Shown: positions 38,722 to 49,100 of the stretch, piece by piece
Numbering within the stretch: position 1 is the first letter of the stretch
Layout: every line of letters begins with the position of its first letter
Assembly: GCA_000818945.1 (NCBI GenBank)
Contig: KN805378.1
Location: 329,523 to 393,522, forward strand
Direction: 5' to 3'
Length of the DNA: 64,000 bases
From: Schizochytrium sp. CCTCC M209059
Lineage: Eukaryota; Sar; Bigyra; Thraustochytrida; Thraustochytriidae
Translations under genes and position numbers: made by a program
The notes under the pieces: generated by a model
The model's database searches: none
The model's input: only the letters and a program-made list of their open reading frames with translations
What the model was told of the DNA's origin: nothing

Positions 38722-39456
38722 TCATGAATTGTCTGTCTGCATTGATTGGCGCAGGAGATCTTGCGTCAACCGTACGGGCATTCCCTGGACGCTCTCCATT
38801 TCACCATTGCGCTCCCCAAGGTATGGCTCGAGCAATGGATCTTCAGCGACAAAAGAGCCTGCGCAGTACATGATATCTCCTTTGGCAATGAGAGCATCGG
38901 CAACGTCATCGGGGACAGGTTTGAAAGCCTGCGTCGCAACGTCAACGCCATTAACCCGCTTCCTCGTCGACAGATTAGTAACCACAAGTCCCGTCGTGCA
39001 CTCAGCTGGCTTGCCCTCAGCTCCGTAGCTTTGAAGATGACTCTTGGCTTCGGCCGCGTCAACGGGCTTTTCGCGAACCGTGCCATCAAAGACAATCACT
39101 TGGTCTGCGCAAATGACAATATCGGGCCGCGCAGCCTCCGCAGGTCTTGCGTCCAAAATCTCGAGCAGCCGATCCGTCTTGGCCTGAGCGATGGCAGTCA
39201 CCAGCTCGTGCGGGTCATCTCTTCGGATCGCTTTCTCATCGATATCAGGCGCAACCTGTTCTGGAAAAAGCTCAAAGCCTTCGGGCAGCACGCCCGCCAC
39301 GAGCTTGGCGCGCCACTTCGACGAGGACCCCAGCATCACCTTGACGGTCTTCATTGTCGTCGTCGTCGTCGTCGTCGTCGTTGTCCCGCTGGCTGTGTCA
39401 GACGCCGCGGCCGCCGGCGCTGCCTCTGCGTTCCCCTCCGCTGGCGTCGCGCTCAT
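38722..39456 (-). CDS. Maf/HAM1-fold nucleoside triphosphate pyrophosphatase
   Basis: 244 aa from ATG 39456. Maf proteins hydrolyse non-canonical or modified NTPs to NMP and PPi, a nucleotide-pool sanitation role. The core begins KVMLGSSSKWRAKLV, followed by the acidic PDIDEKAI, the metal and substrate region ICADQVIVFDG and REKP, and a C-terminal GSFVAEDPLLEPYL matching Maf GGYAIED-like segments. Residues 1-33 are Ala/Thr-rich, including ten consecutive Thr from a GTC/GAC-type triplet repeat. An internal ATG at 39354 immediately after the Thr run gives a standard-length protein of about 210 aa and may be the main start. Head to head with ThrRS. Confidence 0.88.
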   Translation of the reverse strand: MSATPAEGNAEAAPAAAASDTASGTTTTTTTTTTMKTVKVMLGSSSKWRAKLVAGVLPEGFELFPEQVAPDIDEKAIRRDDPHELVTAIAQAKTDRLLEILDARPAEAARPDIVICADQVIVFDGTVREKPVDAAEAKSHLQSYGAEGKPAECTTGLVVTNLSTRKRVNGVDVATQAFKPVPDDVADALIAKGDIMYCAGSFVAEDPLLEPYLGERNGEMESVQGMPVRLTQDLLRQSMQTDNS

Positions 39457-39610
39457 CTCTCCTGTCGCGCTCTCGCGCAAAGTTCTGGCATCAGTGCCTC
39501 GACGGCGCCGCCACGGCCAGCCCGTAGGCCTAGTACAAGAGCACTTGAAGCAACAGCGCCGAAACGGTGCGCGCCGTTTCTCACCGTTTTCGTAACGCTA
39601 CCTGGTTTTT

Positions 39611-39642
<32 letters not shown>

Positions 39643-40104
39643 TTCTTTCTTTCTTACTTTGAGTGACAATCAATCAATCGATCGATGCCAATGACAGACA
39701 GTGCGTGTGTGGCTGTCCAGTGGCGACTGGCTGGCTGGTGGCCGTTCGTTCCGCGCAAGTGCGGCGCGGGCCGCGGCAAGTGCAGAATGGGACCAAAGTC
39801 CACTTGCGGGGCGCCGTGGCAGGTGAAATCAAATCGCACAGTGGCAGATGGCAGAGCTCGAGCTGGCGCTGCATTTGATTGTATTTGGTTGTTTGATTGA
39901 TTGTTTGATTGATCGATTGACTGAGTGAGCAATTGATCGATCGAGCAACATAAAGATCAATCCATCCATCTGGCTCGGTCGGTGGCTCGTCAGACAGGCA
40001 TCCGAGCGAGCGACCGCGCTGCGCTGCGCCGCTCGCGGACGCGAGGTCCCGGAGGGAGACGCGCGGCGAAAGAGAGGGGAGAAGGCGAAGATAGGATAAG
40101 CAAG
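39457..40104. promoter_or_regulatory. Divergent promoter region, Maf/ThrRS
   Basis: 648 bases. TAGGCCTAGTAC at 39525-39536 lies 69 bases upstream of the Maf start and is identical to a motif upstream of MCM6. A (CTTT)n run spans about 39611-39656. ATTGATTGATCGATTG-type repeats occur near 39665-39690 and 39893-39930. The ThrRS frame is open upstream of its ATG but lacks another ATG. Confidence 0.5.
39611..39656. repeat. (CTTT)n microsatellite
   Basis: Short CTTT run with one TTTT slip, in the Maf/ThrRS promoter region; the same unit forms the large array at the right window edge. Confidence 0.9.
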
Positions 40105-42591
40105 ATGGCGGGCGAAGGGCTCGAGGCCGAGGTGGAGCAGCTGCGCGCCCGCGTGGCGGAGCTCGAGCTCCAGCTCGAGGCCAAGAACGAGGAGAATGTG
40201 AACGTCAGCGGCGAGAAGGAGCAGGAGGCTGCGCAGAAACAACGCACCGAACACGCGCGTATGACCAAGAGCGCCGGCGCGGAAATCGGCGCAGACGAGG
40301 GCCGCCTCGGCGGCGAGTTCGCCTTTTCGGAAAACCCCGAGTTCATCGCTGCCCGCCAGGCCAAGTACGAGGAGCTCAAGGCGCGCAAGGATGAAGAGTA
40401 CAAGGCGATGCCTCGCGAAGCCATCAAGGTGACTCTTCCCGACGGCGCCGTGGTCGACGGCACCTCGTACGAGACCTCGCCCATGGACATTGCCAATGGC
40501 ATCAGCGTGGGTCTCGCCCAGTCGTGCGTCGTGGCCAAGGTCTTTTACACGCGCCGTGTCGGCGACACGGTCGTCATTGCCGACAGCAGTGGCTTCGAGG
40601 AAGACGAGGAGGGCGACGCTGAAGTAAACAAGGGCGAGCTCTGGGACATGGAGCGCCCTCTCGAAGGCGACTGCAAGCTCGAACTGCTCAAGTTCGGCGA
40701 GCGCGAGGCGAACATGGTCTTTTGGCACTCTTCCGCCCACATTCTCGGCGAGTGCATTGAATGCGAGCTTGGCTCGCACCTCACGGTTGGCCCGCCCGTC
40801 GACCCTGGCTTCTACTACGACACCTACGTGGGCAGCGAGGGCATCACCGAGGACAAGAAGAAGAAGCTCGAGGCCAAGGCCAAGAAGATTATCAAGGAGA
40901 AGCAAAAGTTCGAGCGCATCGTCCTTACCAAGGACGAGGCCCTCGAGCTCTTTGCCGAAAACCCTTTCAAGCTGTCCATCATCCGTAACAAGGTCAAGGA
41001 TGGCAGCCTCACTACGGCGTACCGCTGCGGACCCCTCATCGATCTGTGCATGGGCCCCCACATCCCGCACACGGGCAAGGTCAAGGCCTTTGAGGTGACG
41101 CAGGCCACCACCGCCTTTTGGCTCGGTTCTGTCGATAACGATGCTCTTCAGCGTGTCTACGGTATTTCCTTCCCGGACAAGAAGCTTTTGGCCGAGCACA
41201 AGGAGTTCATGAAACAGGCTGCCGAGAACGATCACCGCCGCAAGGGTGTCGAGCAAGACCTCTTCTTCTTCCACGACTTTAGTCCTGGCAGTGCCTTCTT
41301 CAAGCCTCATGGCGCACGCATTTACACGACGCTTCTCGCCTTTATGCGCGAGGAGTACATCAAGCGCGGATACACCGAGGTTGTGACACCCAACATTTAC
41401 AATGCCAAGCTGTGGAAGGTCTCGGGTCACTGGGACCACTACAAGGACGACATGTTCACCTTTCAGGATGGCGACAAGGAAATGTTTGGCCTCAAGCCGA
41501 TGAACTGCCCGGGCCACTGCCTCATGTTCGCTGACTCGAAGCACTCGTTCCGCGAGCTCCCACTCCGTCTGGCCGACTTTGGCGTCTTGCATCGCAACGA
41601 GGCCAGCGGCGCGCTTTCCGGCCTCACCCGCGTGCGCCGCTTCCAGCAGGATGATGGCCACATCTTTTGCGCCGCCTCGCAGCTCGAAGATGAGCTTCTC
41701 GGCGCGCTTAACTTCATGAAGCACGTCTACGAGACCTTTGGCATGACCTACAAGCTCGAGCGCTCCACGCGGCCCAAAAAGGCCGTCGGTCTCGAGGAGG
41801 CCGAGGGCGTCGCGCTTTGGGACACTGCCGAGGCCGCCCTGTCCACTGTGCTTGACAAATTCGCGGGCCCCGGCAACTGGCGTGACAACCCGGGTGATGG
41901 TGCCTTTTACGGCCCGAAGATTGACATTAAGGTCATGGATAGCATGCGCCGCGTGCACCAGTGCGCCACCGTGCAGCTCGACTTCCAGCTCCCCAAGCGC
42001 TTCAACCTTTCGTTCCAGACCTCCGAGGGAAGCTACGAGCGTCCGGTCATGATTCACCGTGCCATGCTCGGCTCGCTCGAGCGCATGATCGCTGTGCTTA
42101 CGGAGCACTTTAAGGGCAAGTGGCCCTTTTGGCTCTCGCCCCGTCAGGCCATTGTCATCCCAATTCACCCGGACCACAACGAGTACTGCGATGGCATCCG
42201 CGATCGACTCCGCGCAGCCGGCTTCTTTTGCGATGCCGACACTTCCAAGGGCAAGACGCTCAACAAGAAGATTCTCTTGGCCCAGCACGCACAGTATAAC
42301 TTTATGCTTGTTGTTGGACCCACGGAGAAGGAATGCGACTCGGTGAACATTCGCACGCGTCTTGACCGCAAGATGGGCGTCAAGACTGTCGACGAAGTTG
42401 TTCAGCTCTTTACCAAGTGGAGGGAGGAGCGCACTTTGGTGACTGAGCCCGAGCCCACGGCTGAGGAGCTCGAGCGTGCTGCTGCTCTTGCAGCCAAGGG
42501 CAAGTCGCGTAACACCAAGCAGCCCAAGAAGAAGAACGCCGAAGCCAAGGACGCCGCCGCACCGGCACCAGAACCTCCTGCGGATGCTTAA
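40105..42591 (+). CDS. TARS: Threonyl-tRNA synthetase
   Basis: 828 aa from ATG 40105 (CAAGATGGCG). It charges tRNA-Thr. The order is a helical charged N-terminus (eukaryotic type), a TGS domain (about 95-160, TSYETSPMDIANGIS), the N2 editing domain with HSSAHILGECIE and RCGPLIDLCMGPHIPHTG, and the class II catalytic core (KPMNCPGHC zinc/substrate site; LHRNEASGALSGLTRVRRF motif 2; HRAMLGSLERMIAVL motif 3). The anticodon-binding domain (QAIVIPIHPDHNEY onward) follows, and a Lys/Ala/Pro-rich tail ends the protein. The N-terminus lacks a convincing mitochondrial presequence at this ATG, so it is probably the cytosolic enzyme; organellar forms could use upstream non-ATG starts. It is convergent with METTL13. 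Confidence 0.97.
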   Translation: MAGEGLEAEVEQLRARVAELELQLEAKNEENVNVSGEKEQEAAQKQRTEHARMTKSAGAEIGADEGRLGGEFAFSENPEFIAARQAKYEELKARKDEEYKAMPREAIKVTLPDGAVVDGTSYETSPMDIANGISVGLAQSCVVAKVFYTRRVGDTVVIADSSGFEEDEEGDAEVNKGELWDMERPLEGDCKLELLKFGEREANMVFWHSSAHILGECIECELGSHLTVGPPVDPGFYYDTYVGSEGITEDKKKKLEAKAKKIIKEKQKFERIVLTKDEALELFAENPFKLSIIRNKVKDGSLTTAYRCGPLIDLCMGPHIPHTGKVKAFEVTQATTAFWLGSVDNDALQRVYGISFPDKKLLAEHKEFMKQAAENDHRRKGVEQDLFFFHDFSPGSAFFKPHGARIYTTLLAFMREEYIKRGYTEVVTPNIYNAKLWKVSGHWDHYKDDMFTFQDGDKEMFGLKPMNCPGHCLMFADSKHSFRELPLRLADFGVLHRNEASGALSGLTRVRRFQQDDGHIFCAASQLEDELLGALNFMKHVYETFGMTYKLERSTRPKKAVGLEEAEGVALWDTAEAALSTVLDKFAGPGNWRDNPGDGAFYGPKIDIKVMDSMRRVHQCATVQLDFQLPKRFNLSFQTSEGSYERPVMIHRAMLGSLERMIAVLTEHFKGKWPFWLSPRQAIVIPIHPDHNEYCDGIRDRLRAAGFFCDADTSKGKTLNKKILLAQHAQYNFMLVVGPTEKECDSVNIRTRLDRKMGVKTVDEVVQLFTKWREERTLVTEPEPTAEELERAAALAAKGKSRNTKQPKKKNAEAKDAAAPAPEPPADA

Positions 42592-43095
42592 CTAAAACAA
42601 GATTGAAGATTCTTTTTCTGATGTTTTTGAAAAACGAAGGGCACGACATTCATTCGCCTTCGCTGCTATTTCATGTTTTGGGGGTGTATGTGGTGTGTGG
42701 GTGGAGGCAGAAGAGCGGACGAGAACGAGATAATCTCCCTTGTGCAGACGCGCTGCGCGTAGAGCTATAGGTGCAATGATTTGCACTTCAAATCGCTTCA
42801 CGCTCTGTGATTCTTTCGCTTTGGCTGGCGGCTGGTCACTCTGCGTAATAAAAGATTTCCCTTTCATCTCATTCTCCATTTTCGTATCTCGATCGTTTAT
42901 TATTATTCGCAAAGGATGCGTTTCCCGTCCTCCCCTTGNNNNNNNNNNNNNNNNNNNNNNNNNNNCCCCCCCCAAATAAAAAAATAAACATAAGAATTGG
43001 TAAACGGAAGCAAAGGTTGAGTAAAAGGTGAATATGAAGTAACTAGGCACGCAAGCTAGCTTGCTTGATCCATTTGTTTTAGAAATGATAATGTC
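42592..43095. other. Convergent 3' intergenic region with assembly gap
   Basis: Spacer between ThrRS and METTL13 stops. N occupies 42939-42965 and is followed by a C run at 42966-42973, again a homopolymer-associated gap. AATAAA words occur at 42847 and just right of the gap and could be polyadenylation signals. No gene. Confidence 0.8.
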
Positions 43096-45333
43096 TTAAT
43101 CGGTCGGTGCAAACGTGCCATCCTTGTTGACGACACGTACATCGTCGAGAACCTCTGCAAAGTCATGATGCACAGGCCGCTCCTCGGTGGAGCCAGCAAC
43201 CGCCGCCTTGGCGCGCTCGAGAGCCGCAGCGCAAAGATCTTCAGCCTTGCCCTCATTCGAAGCACCCTTGAAGGCAAAGACGATGCAGTTCGCATCACCA
43301 ATTGCCTGCAGAGGAATACAGAGCACCTGAACAAATTGCTTGCGCAGGTCGCTCAAAATGCTCTTTTGCTTTTCAGCGGACTTGCAAGCCAGATTAAGTA
43401 TCAACATACCCTCCTCCGTGAGCACGCTCTTGACGTTCTCAATGGCAGATTCTTCCAAAAATGCACGCGGCGGAAAGAGAACAGGCTGCGTGAGGTCTTT
43501 GGCGTCGACATCGAGAAACACAGCCTCGTAGGCCCCCGGCGTCGACGTGGCAGCGTCCGCCAACCATGCAGAGCCATCGCCCACGTGGACGTCGAGCGCG
43601 CCTTCTTTGGGCGCAAAGTCAAACCATGTCTTGGCCGTCTCCACGACCTCGGCATCAAGCTCTACGGCCTGGACCTTGACCTCCGGAGCGAACCATCCGC
43701 ATTGCGTTGCAACGTATGACGCAAGAGCGCCTCCACCGAGACCCACGACCACGGCACGCGCAGGCGAATCCTTGGGCTTAAGAAAACACAGACCCGACAC
43801 CATAGCTCGATGGAATTCGAACGCCAGATACGACTTGTCGATAAAGTACGACACGCTCGAAGCGTTCTTCTTGCCCTTGACATTCTTCTTTTTGCCCTTG
43901 GCGCTCTTTTGCGCACGCCGCTTTGCAATACGCGCCTCCGATTGGATCACGTCCGAAGCTTGCAAGAATACCAAGCGACGATGCGTCACAGTCTTGCCTG
44001 TGCTCTCGTCGGTGACCTCAACATCCTCAACCATAAACTCCCCACTTGCCTCGGAAGATGTCTTGGCCACGGGCTTGCGCGTGCCAAGATCGGGACCCAG
44101 AGTCATGTACGGGACCTTGGTCGCAGCGTCGAGGTCAGCCGGGTAAAGCTGCGTCATGGAAGGCGAGAGCTCCGTCTGCACCGCTTCAATCGAGGCAAAC
44201 GAGTGGCTGCGACCGAGGCTGACCACGATGAGACGACCGATCCCGTTGCTTTTGGCCACCTGCATTTGACCCTCCGCGCTAGCAAACGTCCATTCGTGCT
44301 CACGACCCTGCGGAACCAAGAAGACAGCGCATGCAATCGCAGCGTCCTTGAGAGAGCGTCCAGAATCCACAACGCTCACCAGGAAGCGAGGCAGGTTCGT
44401 CGAGGACGAGGCGTCCCAGAGCGCAAAGCGCGCCCGAAGACCTTGGCCCATGTTTTGGATGTTGCGCTGCATGTGGTACACGAGTCGCCGGTCGTCCACT
44501 GCGCTCTCTACATCCTCACGCGATGACGCGAGCTCACCCTTGGCCTGCGAGCCATCGGAAAATACGTACATCCCAGGCTCGTCGGCCGCCTTGCGCGCGC
44601 AGATGAGAAAAGGGGCAATAAGAGAGCCAGCTTCTGGGTCAAAGGCGCGGATCTCAAGCGCAAATCCGCGCGAGGGTTCGAACTTCTCCATGAGAAGCTC
44701 CAGAATGTGCTCCTGGGCAAGAGTCACACACAAATACGTGCCACCCGGTCGCAGGACACGCTCAATTTCGGCAAGCATCTTGGCGCCCTGGTCGGCGGCT
44801 GAGGCATCGGTCATGAGCGCGTCGAGAGCACCCTTGTCAAAGACCATGTCGAACTGGTCATTCCATGCATCGTCCATCGCGAGAAAATCCATGACCTTGT
44901 ACTCGAGTCCGGGCTTGTCAGTGGCCCGCGCGCGCATCTCGTCAATGACAACCTCACTAAAATCAATGCTCGTCACCTTGCGGAACCCCGAGGCGTACAT
45001 ATCTTCGCTCAGGGTCGAGTTACCGCAGCCGACGACAAGAACGTCGGTGGCGTCGCGGGACGCGGCCTTGAAGGGCATGCGTTCGACCTGATCGGCAAAA
45101 TCCGACCAAGCGCCGTACCACTCGAAGGCGCCATCTCTGCCGTCCTTTTCGCGCAGCTTGTTGAAGAACTGGTCCCAGTACGTCCGCGTCGCGAACTGCT
45201 GGTGCGTCTGCGGCAGCAGCTTGAGCGCCTCCTCCGGGTTCGGGTCCATGAGCGGCACCGCGCGCCCATCCTCCGCGCCCCGCGGGGGTCTCGGCGGCAT
45301 CACGCCCCGCTGCGCATCCTGGCGCCCCGCCAT
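43096..45333 (-). CDS. METTL13: METTL13-like dual methyltransferase of eEF1A
   Basis: 745 aa from ATG 45333. METTL13 (EEF1AKNMT) methylates the N-terminus and Lys55 of eEF1A through two separate methyltransferase domains. Domain 1 (about 40-260): YWDQFFNKLREKDG, AFEWYG, VLVVGCGNSTLSEDMY, IDFSEVVIDEM, FDKGALDALMTD and GGTYLCVTLAQEHIL, all close to human METTL13. Domain 2 (about 540-740): spermidine-synthase-like VVVGLGGGALASYVA, VELDAEVVETA, VHVGDGSAWL and VFLDVDAKD. A Lys-rich linker (AKRRAQKSAKGKKKNVKGKK) lies before domain 2. Domain order and length match the family (about 700 aa). Confidence 0.95.
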   Translation of the reverse strand: MAGRQDAQRGVMPPRPPRGAEDGRAVPLMDPNPEEALKLLPQTHQQFATRTYWDQFFNKLREKDGRDGAFEWYGAWSDFADQVERMPFKAASRDATDVLVVGCGNSTLSEDMYASGFRKVTSIDFSEVVIDEMRARATDKPGLEYKVMDFLAMDDAWNDQFDMVFDKGALDALMTDASAADQGAKMLAEIERVLRPGGTYLCVTLAQEHILELLMEKFEPSRGFALEIRAFDPEAGSLIAPFLICARKAADEPGMYVFSDGSQAKGELASSREDVESAVDDRRLVYHMQRNIQNMGQGLRARFALWDASSSTNLPRFLVSVVDSGRSLKDAAIACAVFLVPQGREHEWTFASAEGQMQVAKSNGIGRLIVVSLGRSHSFASIEAVQTELSPSMTQLYPADLDAATKVPYMTLGPDLGTRKPVAKTSSEASGEFMVEDVEVTDESTGKTVTHRRLVFLQASDVIQSEARIAKRRAQKSAKGKKKNVKGKKNASSVSYFIDKSYLAFEFHRAMVSGLCFLKPKDSPARAVVVGLGGGALASYVATQCGWFAPEVKVQAVELDAEVVETAKTWFDFAPKEGALDVHVGDGSAWLADAATSTPGAYEAVFLDVDAKDLTQPVLFPPRAFLEESAIENVKSVLTEEGMLILNLACKSAEKQKSILSDLRKQFVQVLCIPLQAIGDANCIVFAFKGASNEGKAEDLCAAALERAKAAVAGSTEERPVHHDFAEVLDDVRVVNKDGTFAPTD

Positions 45334-45946
45334 CGCGCTCTCTCGCCTCCGCTCCGCGCGCGCTCGCGCCCTCGCCTCGCCGCTCCGCACGCTCCGCTCG
45401 CCCCGCTCGACGCCCGCGCAGCGCAGCTAGCTAGCTCCCAATCTGCTCGCTTGCTTTCCTGGCCAGCCGTAGCGCAGCACCACCGCGGAACCTGTGCGGA
45501 ACCCAGTTCTGCGCAACCCCAAAATTCCCTTCGAAAAGCACTGCATTATACGTATGACGCAAAGGACCCGAGTGCGCAACGCAACCCCGAGATCTGCGCA
45601 ACCCAACTTTGCGCAACCCCAATTCTCAACGGGCTTCTGTTTTTTCCGAAGGATGGCGGCGAAAACAGACCGAGGACGAGGACGAGCACGAGGACGAGGA
45701 CGAGGACGCACGAGGCAGGCGCGGAGGGAGGCAGGCGGGCGCGGAGGCAGGCAGGCAGGCCTCGCTCGCGGTGGTGGGCGACAGGCGGCGCGCCCTCGTC
45801 CCGTCCCGGCCTGCCCTATCTCGTCCCGTGTCGTGTTGGCTTGTGTTGTGCTGTGCCGAGCAGGGAGGTCGCGCCGTTTCGACACGTGAAAAGTCGGCAA
45901 GACCGCTCGGACGACACAGCATAGAGGCAGACACGGTAGCTACGCG
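45334..45946. promoter_or_regulatory. Divergent promoter region, METTL13/pseudokinesin, with TGCGCAACCCC array
   Basis: 613 bases. TGCGCAACCC(C) occurs at about 45510, 45573 (TGCGCAACGCAACCCC), 45594 and 45610, with two TGCGGAACC variants at 45485-45502, all on the plus strand within 135 bases. The arrangement suggests a clustered transcription-factor site; the factor is unknown. A GAGGCAGGCGGG-type repeat lies at about 45710-45765. Confidence 0.55.
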
Positions 45947-46081
45947 ATGGCCTCGCCCGCGGGAGGCGCTGCGGCATGGTCGGTGGGGTGCCGGCTCGTG
46001 CGGCCACCTCGCGAGGCGCCCGCGAAACGTTTTGGGAAAGAAGGCGTCTCGAACCTGGACAACCCCAGCTGGTCCCGGCCA

Positions 46082-46115
<34 letters not shown>

Positions 46116-49100
46116 AGATCGGCGAAAGCAATCGCCTTCTTGAGCCCAAAACCGAGGGAGTGAGCATTCTCACAAGCTCGCCCTCGTCCCCCGCATCCTC
46201 TGCGCGATGGAAATGTGCGTCGCTCGAGGCCGAGCGCACGGTAATCATTCAGCAACGCCTCGGTACCGAAGATTCTCTGCAAAAAGTAAGCGGCTTTGAC
46301 CGCGTCTTTCGCGAACAAGTCACTGATGAGGTCGTTTTCCAGCGTACTGAAGAACCCCTTCTCAATGACGTTTGGAATGGTGCCGACACTTGCGCAGTGG
46401 TTTGCGGCGCGGTCAGGGGAAGAAAGGGTGCCGCTGCCGCATCGCTGCAGCGTCCACTCGAATACTTATTTACGCGCATCGGTGATGCTACAGATACAGC
46501 CGCAAGTGTTTTACGCTTCAAAGTTTTCCTCTCCGTGCTATACGTGTATCCCGATCAAGTTGTCGATGCCTTGGCTCCCGCGCCTCGTCGCCTTCAGCTC
46601 GGTTCGGACGGTGCAGTCAGCCCACTGCCGAGTGCCGTGCAAATCGACTCCGCCGCAGAAGGTGTGGATCGCATCGCAGACTTACAGCCATCCATGCGGT
46701 CTCGCACCGCTGCACCTGCTCCCATGCATAGAGTCGTCTGCCTTCGTCTCGAGCGGTGGGTCCGCTCACGAAAAAGGGGTCTGCTCACCCCGGATCGCGA
46801 CCGCATTGCTTTACGCGACATGGGACCACCGCCATCCGAGCTTCTTCCCGAGTCCACTGATGATTGGACCGTGACCAGCTCGGTCTTTCGCAAAGTCAAT
46901 GTACAGCTTCTCGAGGCCAACCTCTCAAGCACATGCAACCCCGTCCCCGATGCGCTCGGTGCGCATGCGAGTGCGCACAGTCACAAGCTTCATCGCGATG
47001 TAGCGCAGACTCTCACCTCTTTTTGCCGCTGTTTGCAGGAAGACGGAGGGCCTTTCCGGGATGCCAAGCTTACCCATGTCCTCAAGCCCGTTTTTCTCGA
47101 GGCTTCGCGTTGTTCGCTCACTGCCTACGTAGAAACGCCTTCAAATAGCTATTGCAAGAGTGCCGGGCCTCTGCGCTTTGCAGAGCGCGCATTGCGTGCC
47201 GTACGCGCGCGGCAAGCTGCACCACGGTTGGAAACTTCTTCAATTGACATATCCCATGCCACCGACACTGATCCCGACGGTGCGTACCTACTTGACGATG
47301 GCACAGGATTTCGTCACGAAAGTCTTTTTCGCAATACTTCGCCTCGAAGAGGAGGAGGTCGAAGACGCAATGCTAGCTTCAGCAGTATGACCAGTAGTGT
47401 GGAGACCAAGCTTGATCGCGGGTCAGACTACAGTCGACCAGGGACAGGATCCTCGGCAACGCGGGCCTTCGAACGCTCACGCACTCGTGTTCTCGACATT
47501 CTGCAGGATCTACGCCAAGATCTGCAAACAGGAGATGAAGACGCGCATGAGAGAGTCACCAAATCACTTGGCCAGCAGTACCAGCGACAGCAAAGCCTAC
47601 CATCCTCCCCGCGACGTTGCTTTGCTGAAGCAGATACTGGTGTTGACAGTCTAGATGATGAGGACCTTGCAGCATCGAGAGAAGCCCTACGCCAGCAGCT
47701 CTCTCGCTTCCAAGTGGAAAAGGAACTCCTTGCAAAGATGCGCGATGGACCGCGCGCTCTTGTGACGGACGAGGCCAAAGAAGCTGTCGGCGACCTTGTG
47801 CAGCGCTTGGAAGATGAACGTCGGCAAGCACTCGAGAAAGCACGCGCCTTGATGCAGCAGGTCTGGCAACTCGAAGCCGAAAAAGGAGACGCTCAGCGCA
47901 AGTCCCGCGTTCTTCAAGAGCGCGTCGACATCCTGGAGGCCGACCGGGACGCTCATGAAGCCAGTTTGCCGCAGCTGCGCGCTCAGCACGAAGCCCAACT
48001 CGAGGCACTCAAGGAGCAACACACCACTACGCAGGAGCAGATGCGTCGCGACGCCGATGCTCGCCTTCGTAAGGCTCGTGCCGATGTTGCAGAGCTTGCG
48101 GCAAAAACAGAGGCTGATCGCGCCAAAGTGGTCGCGCAAGAACGGAAGCGAGCCAAAGAGCAAATCGAAGCCCTCGAGACTCGTCATAAGGAAGAAATTA
48201 AATCCTTGAGGGACCGCGCCGAGGATCGCGAGGCTGCCTTTCGCCAGCGCCTCAAAGAGACGCAGTCCGAAGGTCGCAAGCACATTGAGCAAGCCACCCT
48301 GCACGAGATCGAGCGAGAACGCACGCTGCGCGAAGCCCAAGAATCTCTTGCTGATGTTGAGGCCGCGCACCGCCAAGAACTCGACCGCGTCCGCAGCGAA
48401 ATTGAGGAGGAGCGTTCCGACATGGAGCAATTCCGCGCCGAAGAACGCGATCGCGCCGAGCAAGCGCTGCGTGATCTCGAGATGGAGCGCAAGCTTCGGC
48501 AAGAACGCGAGGAAGCTCACCATGCCGCAGCCGCAGCCGCGCAGCGCCGTATCTCTGCGCTTCAGGATGACATAAGTCGGCTCAAAGCGTCTCACAATTC
48601 AAGTGGAGCCACAGGCCCTACGACTGCCTCTGCCTCTACATCTGGGAGCGGTCTCGTGGCACGTGTTCAGCAGAGCGAAGAACTCACGCGTCTCAGACGT
48701 GCATTGCGCGAAAAGGATACCGAATTGCAACGAGTGCTTGCGCAGCTTCAAGACGAACGTTCGCACCGCAGCGTGCTCGAGGATGACGCTACACGCTATC
48801 GTACTCAGCTCGCCGCGCGCGACGAAGAAAACCAAGCGCTCAAGGTGGTCTCCGAGGAGCTGAGCGCGGGCCATGAGGAGGCTTGCCGTGATCTTGAAGC
48901 TGCGGTGCAGCGCGTCGACCTCCTTGAGCGCGAGGCAGCCAGCAAAACACGTCTCCAGGCAGATCTTGCACGCGCTGATCGCGAGGTCGCAAACCTTCGT
49001 GAGAATCTCGAGGACGCGCAGTCTTCACTCGATACGCAAGACCGACGTGTCGCTGCAGCAGAAACGCGAGCTTCTGGGCTTGCTTCTCGCCTTCGCGAAA

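Noticed and set aside
39829..42288. 819-codon minus-strand open frame opposite ThrRS
   Set aside because: Antisense shadow created by GC-rich third positions; no domain, and ThrRS is unequivocal on the plus strand.
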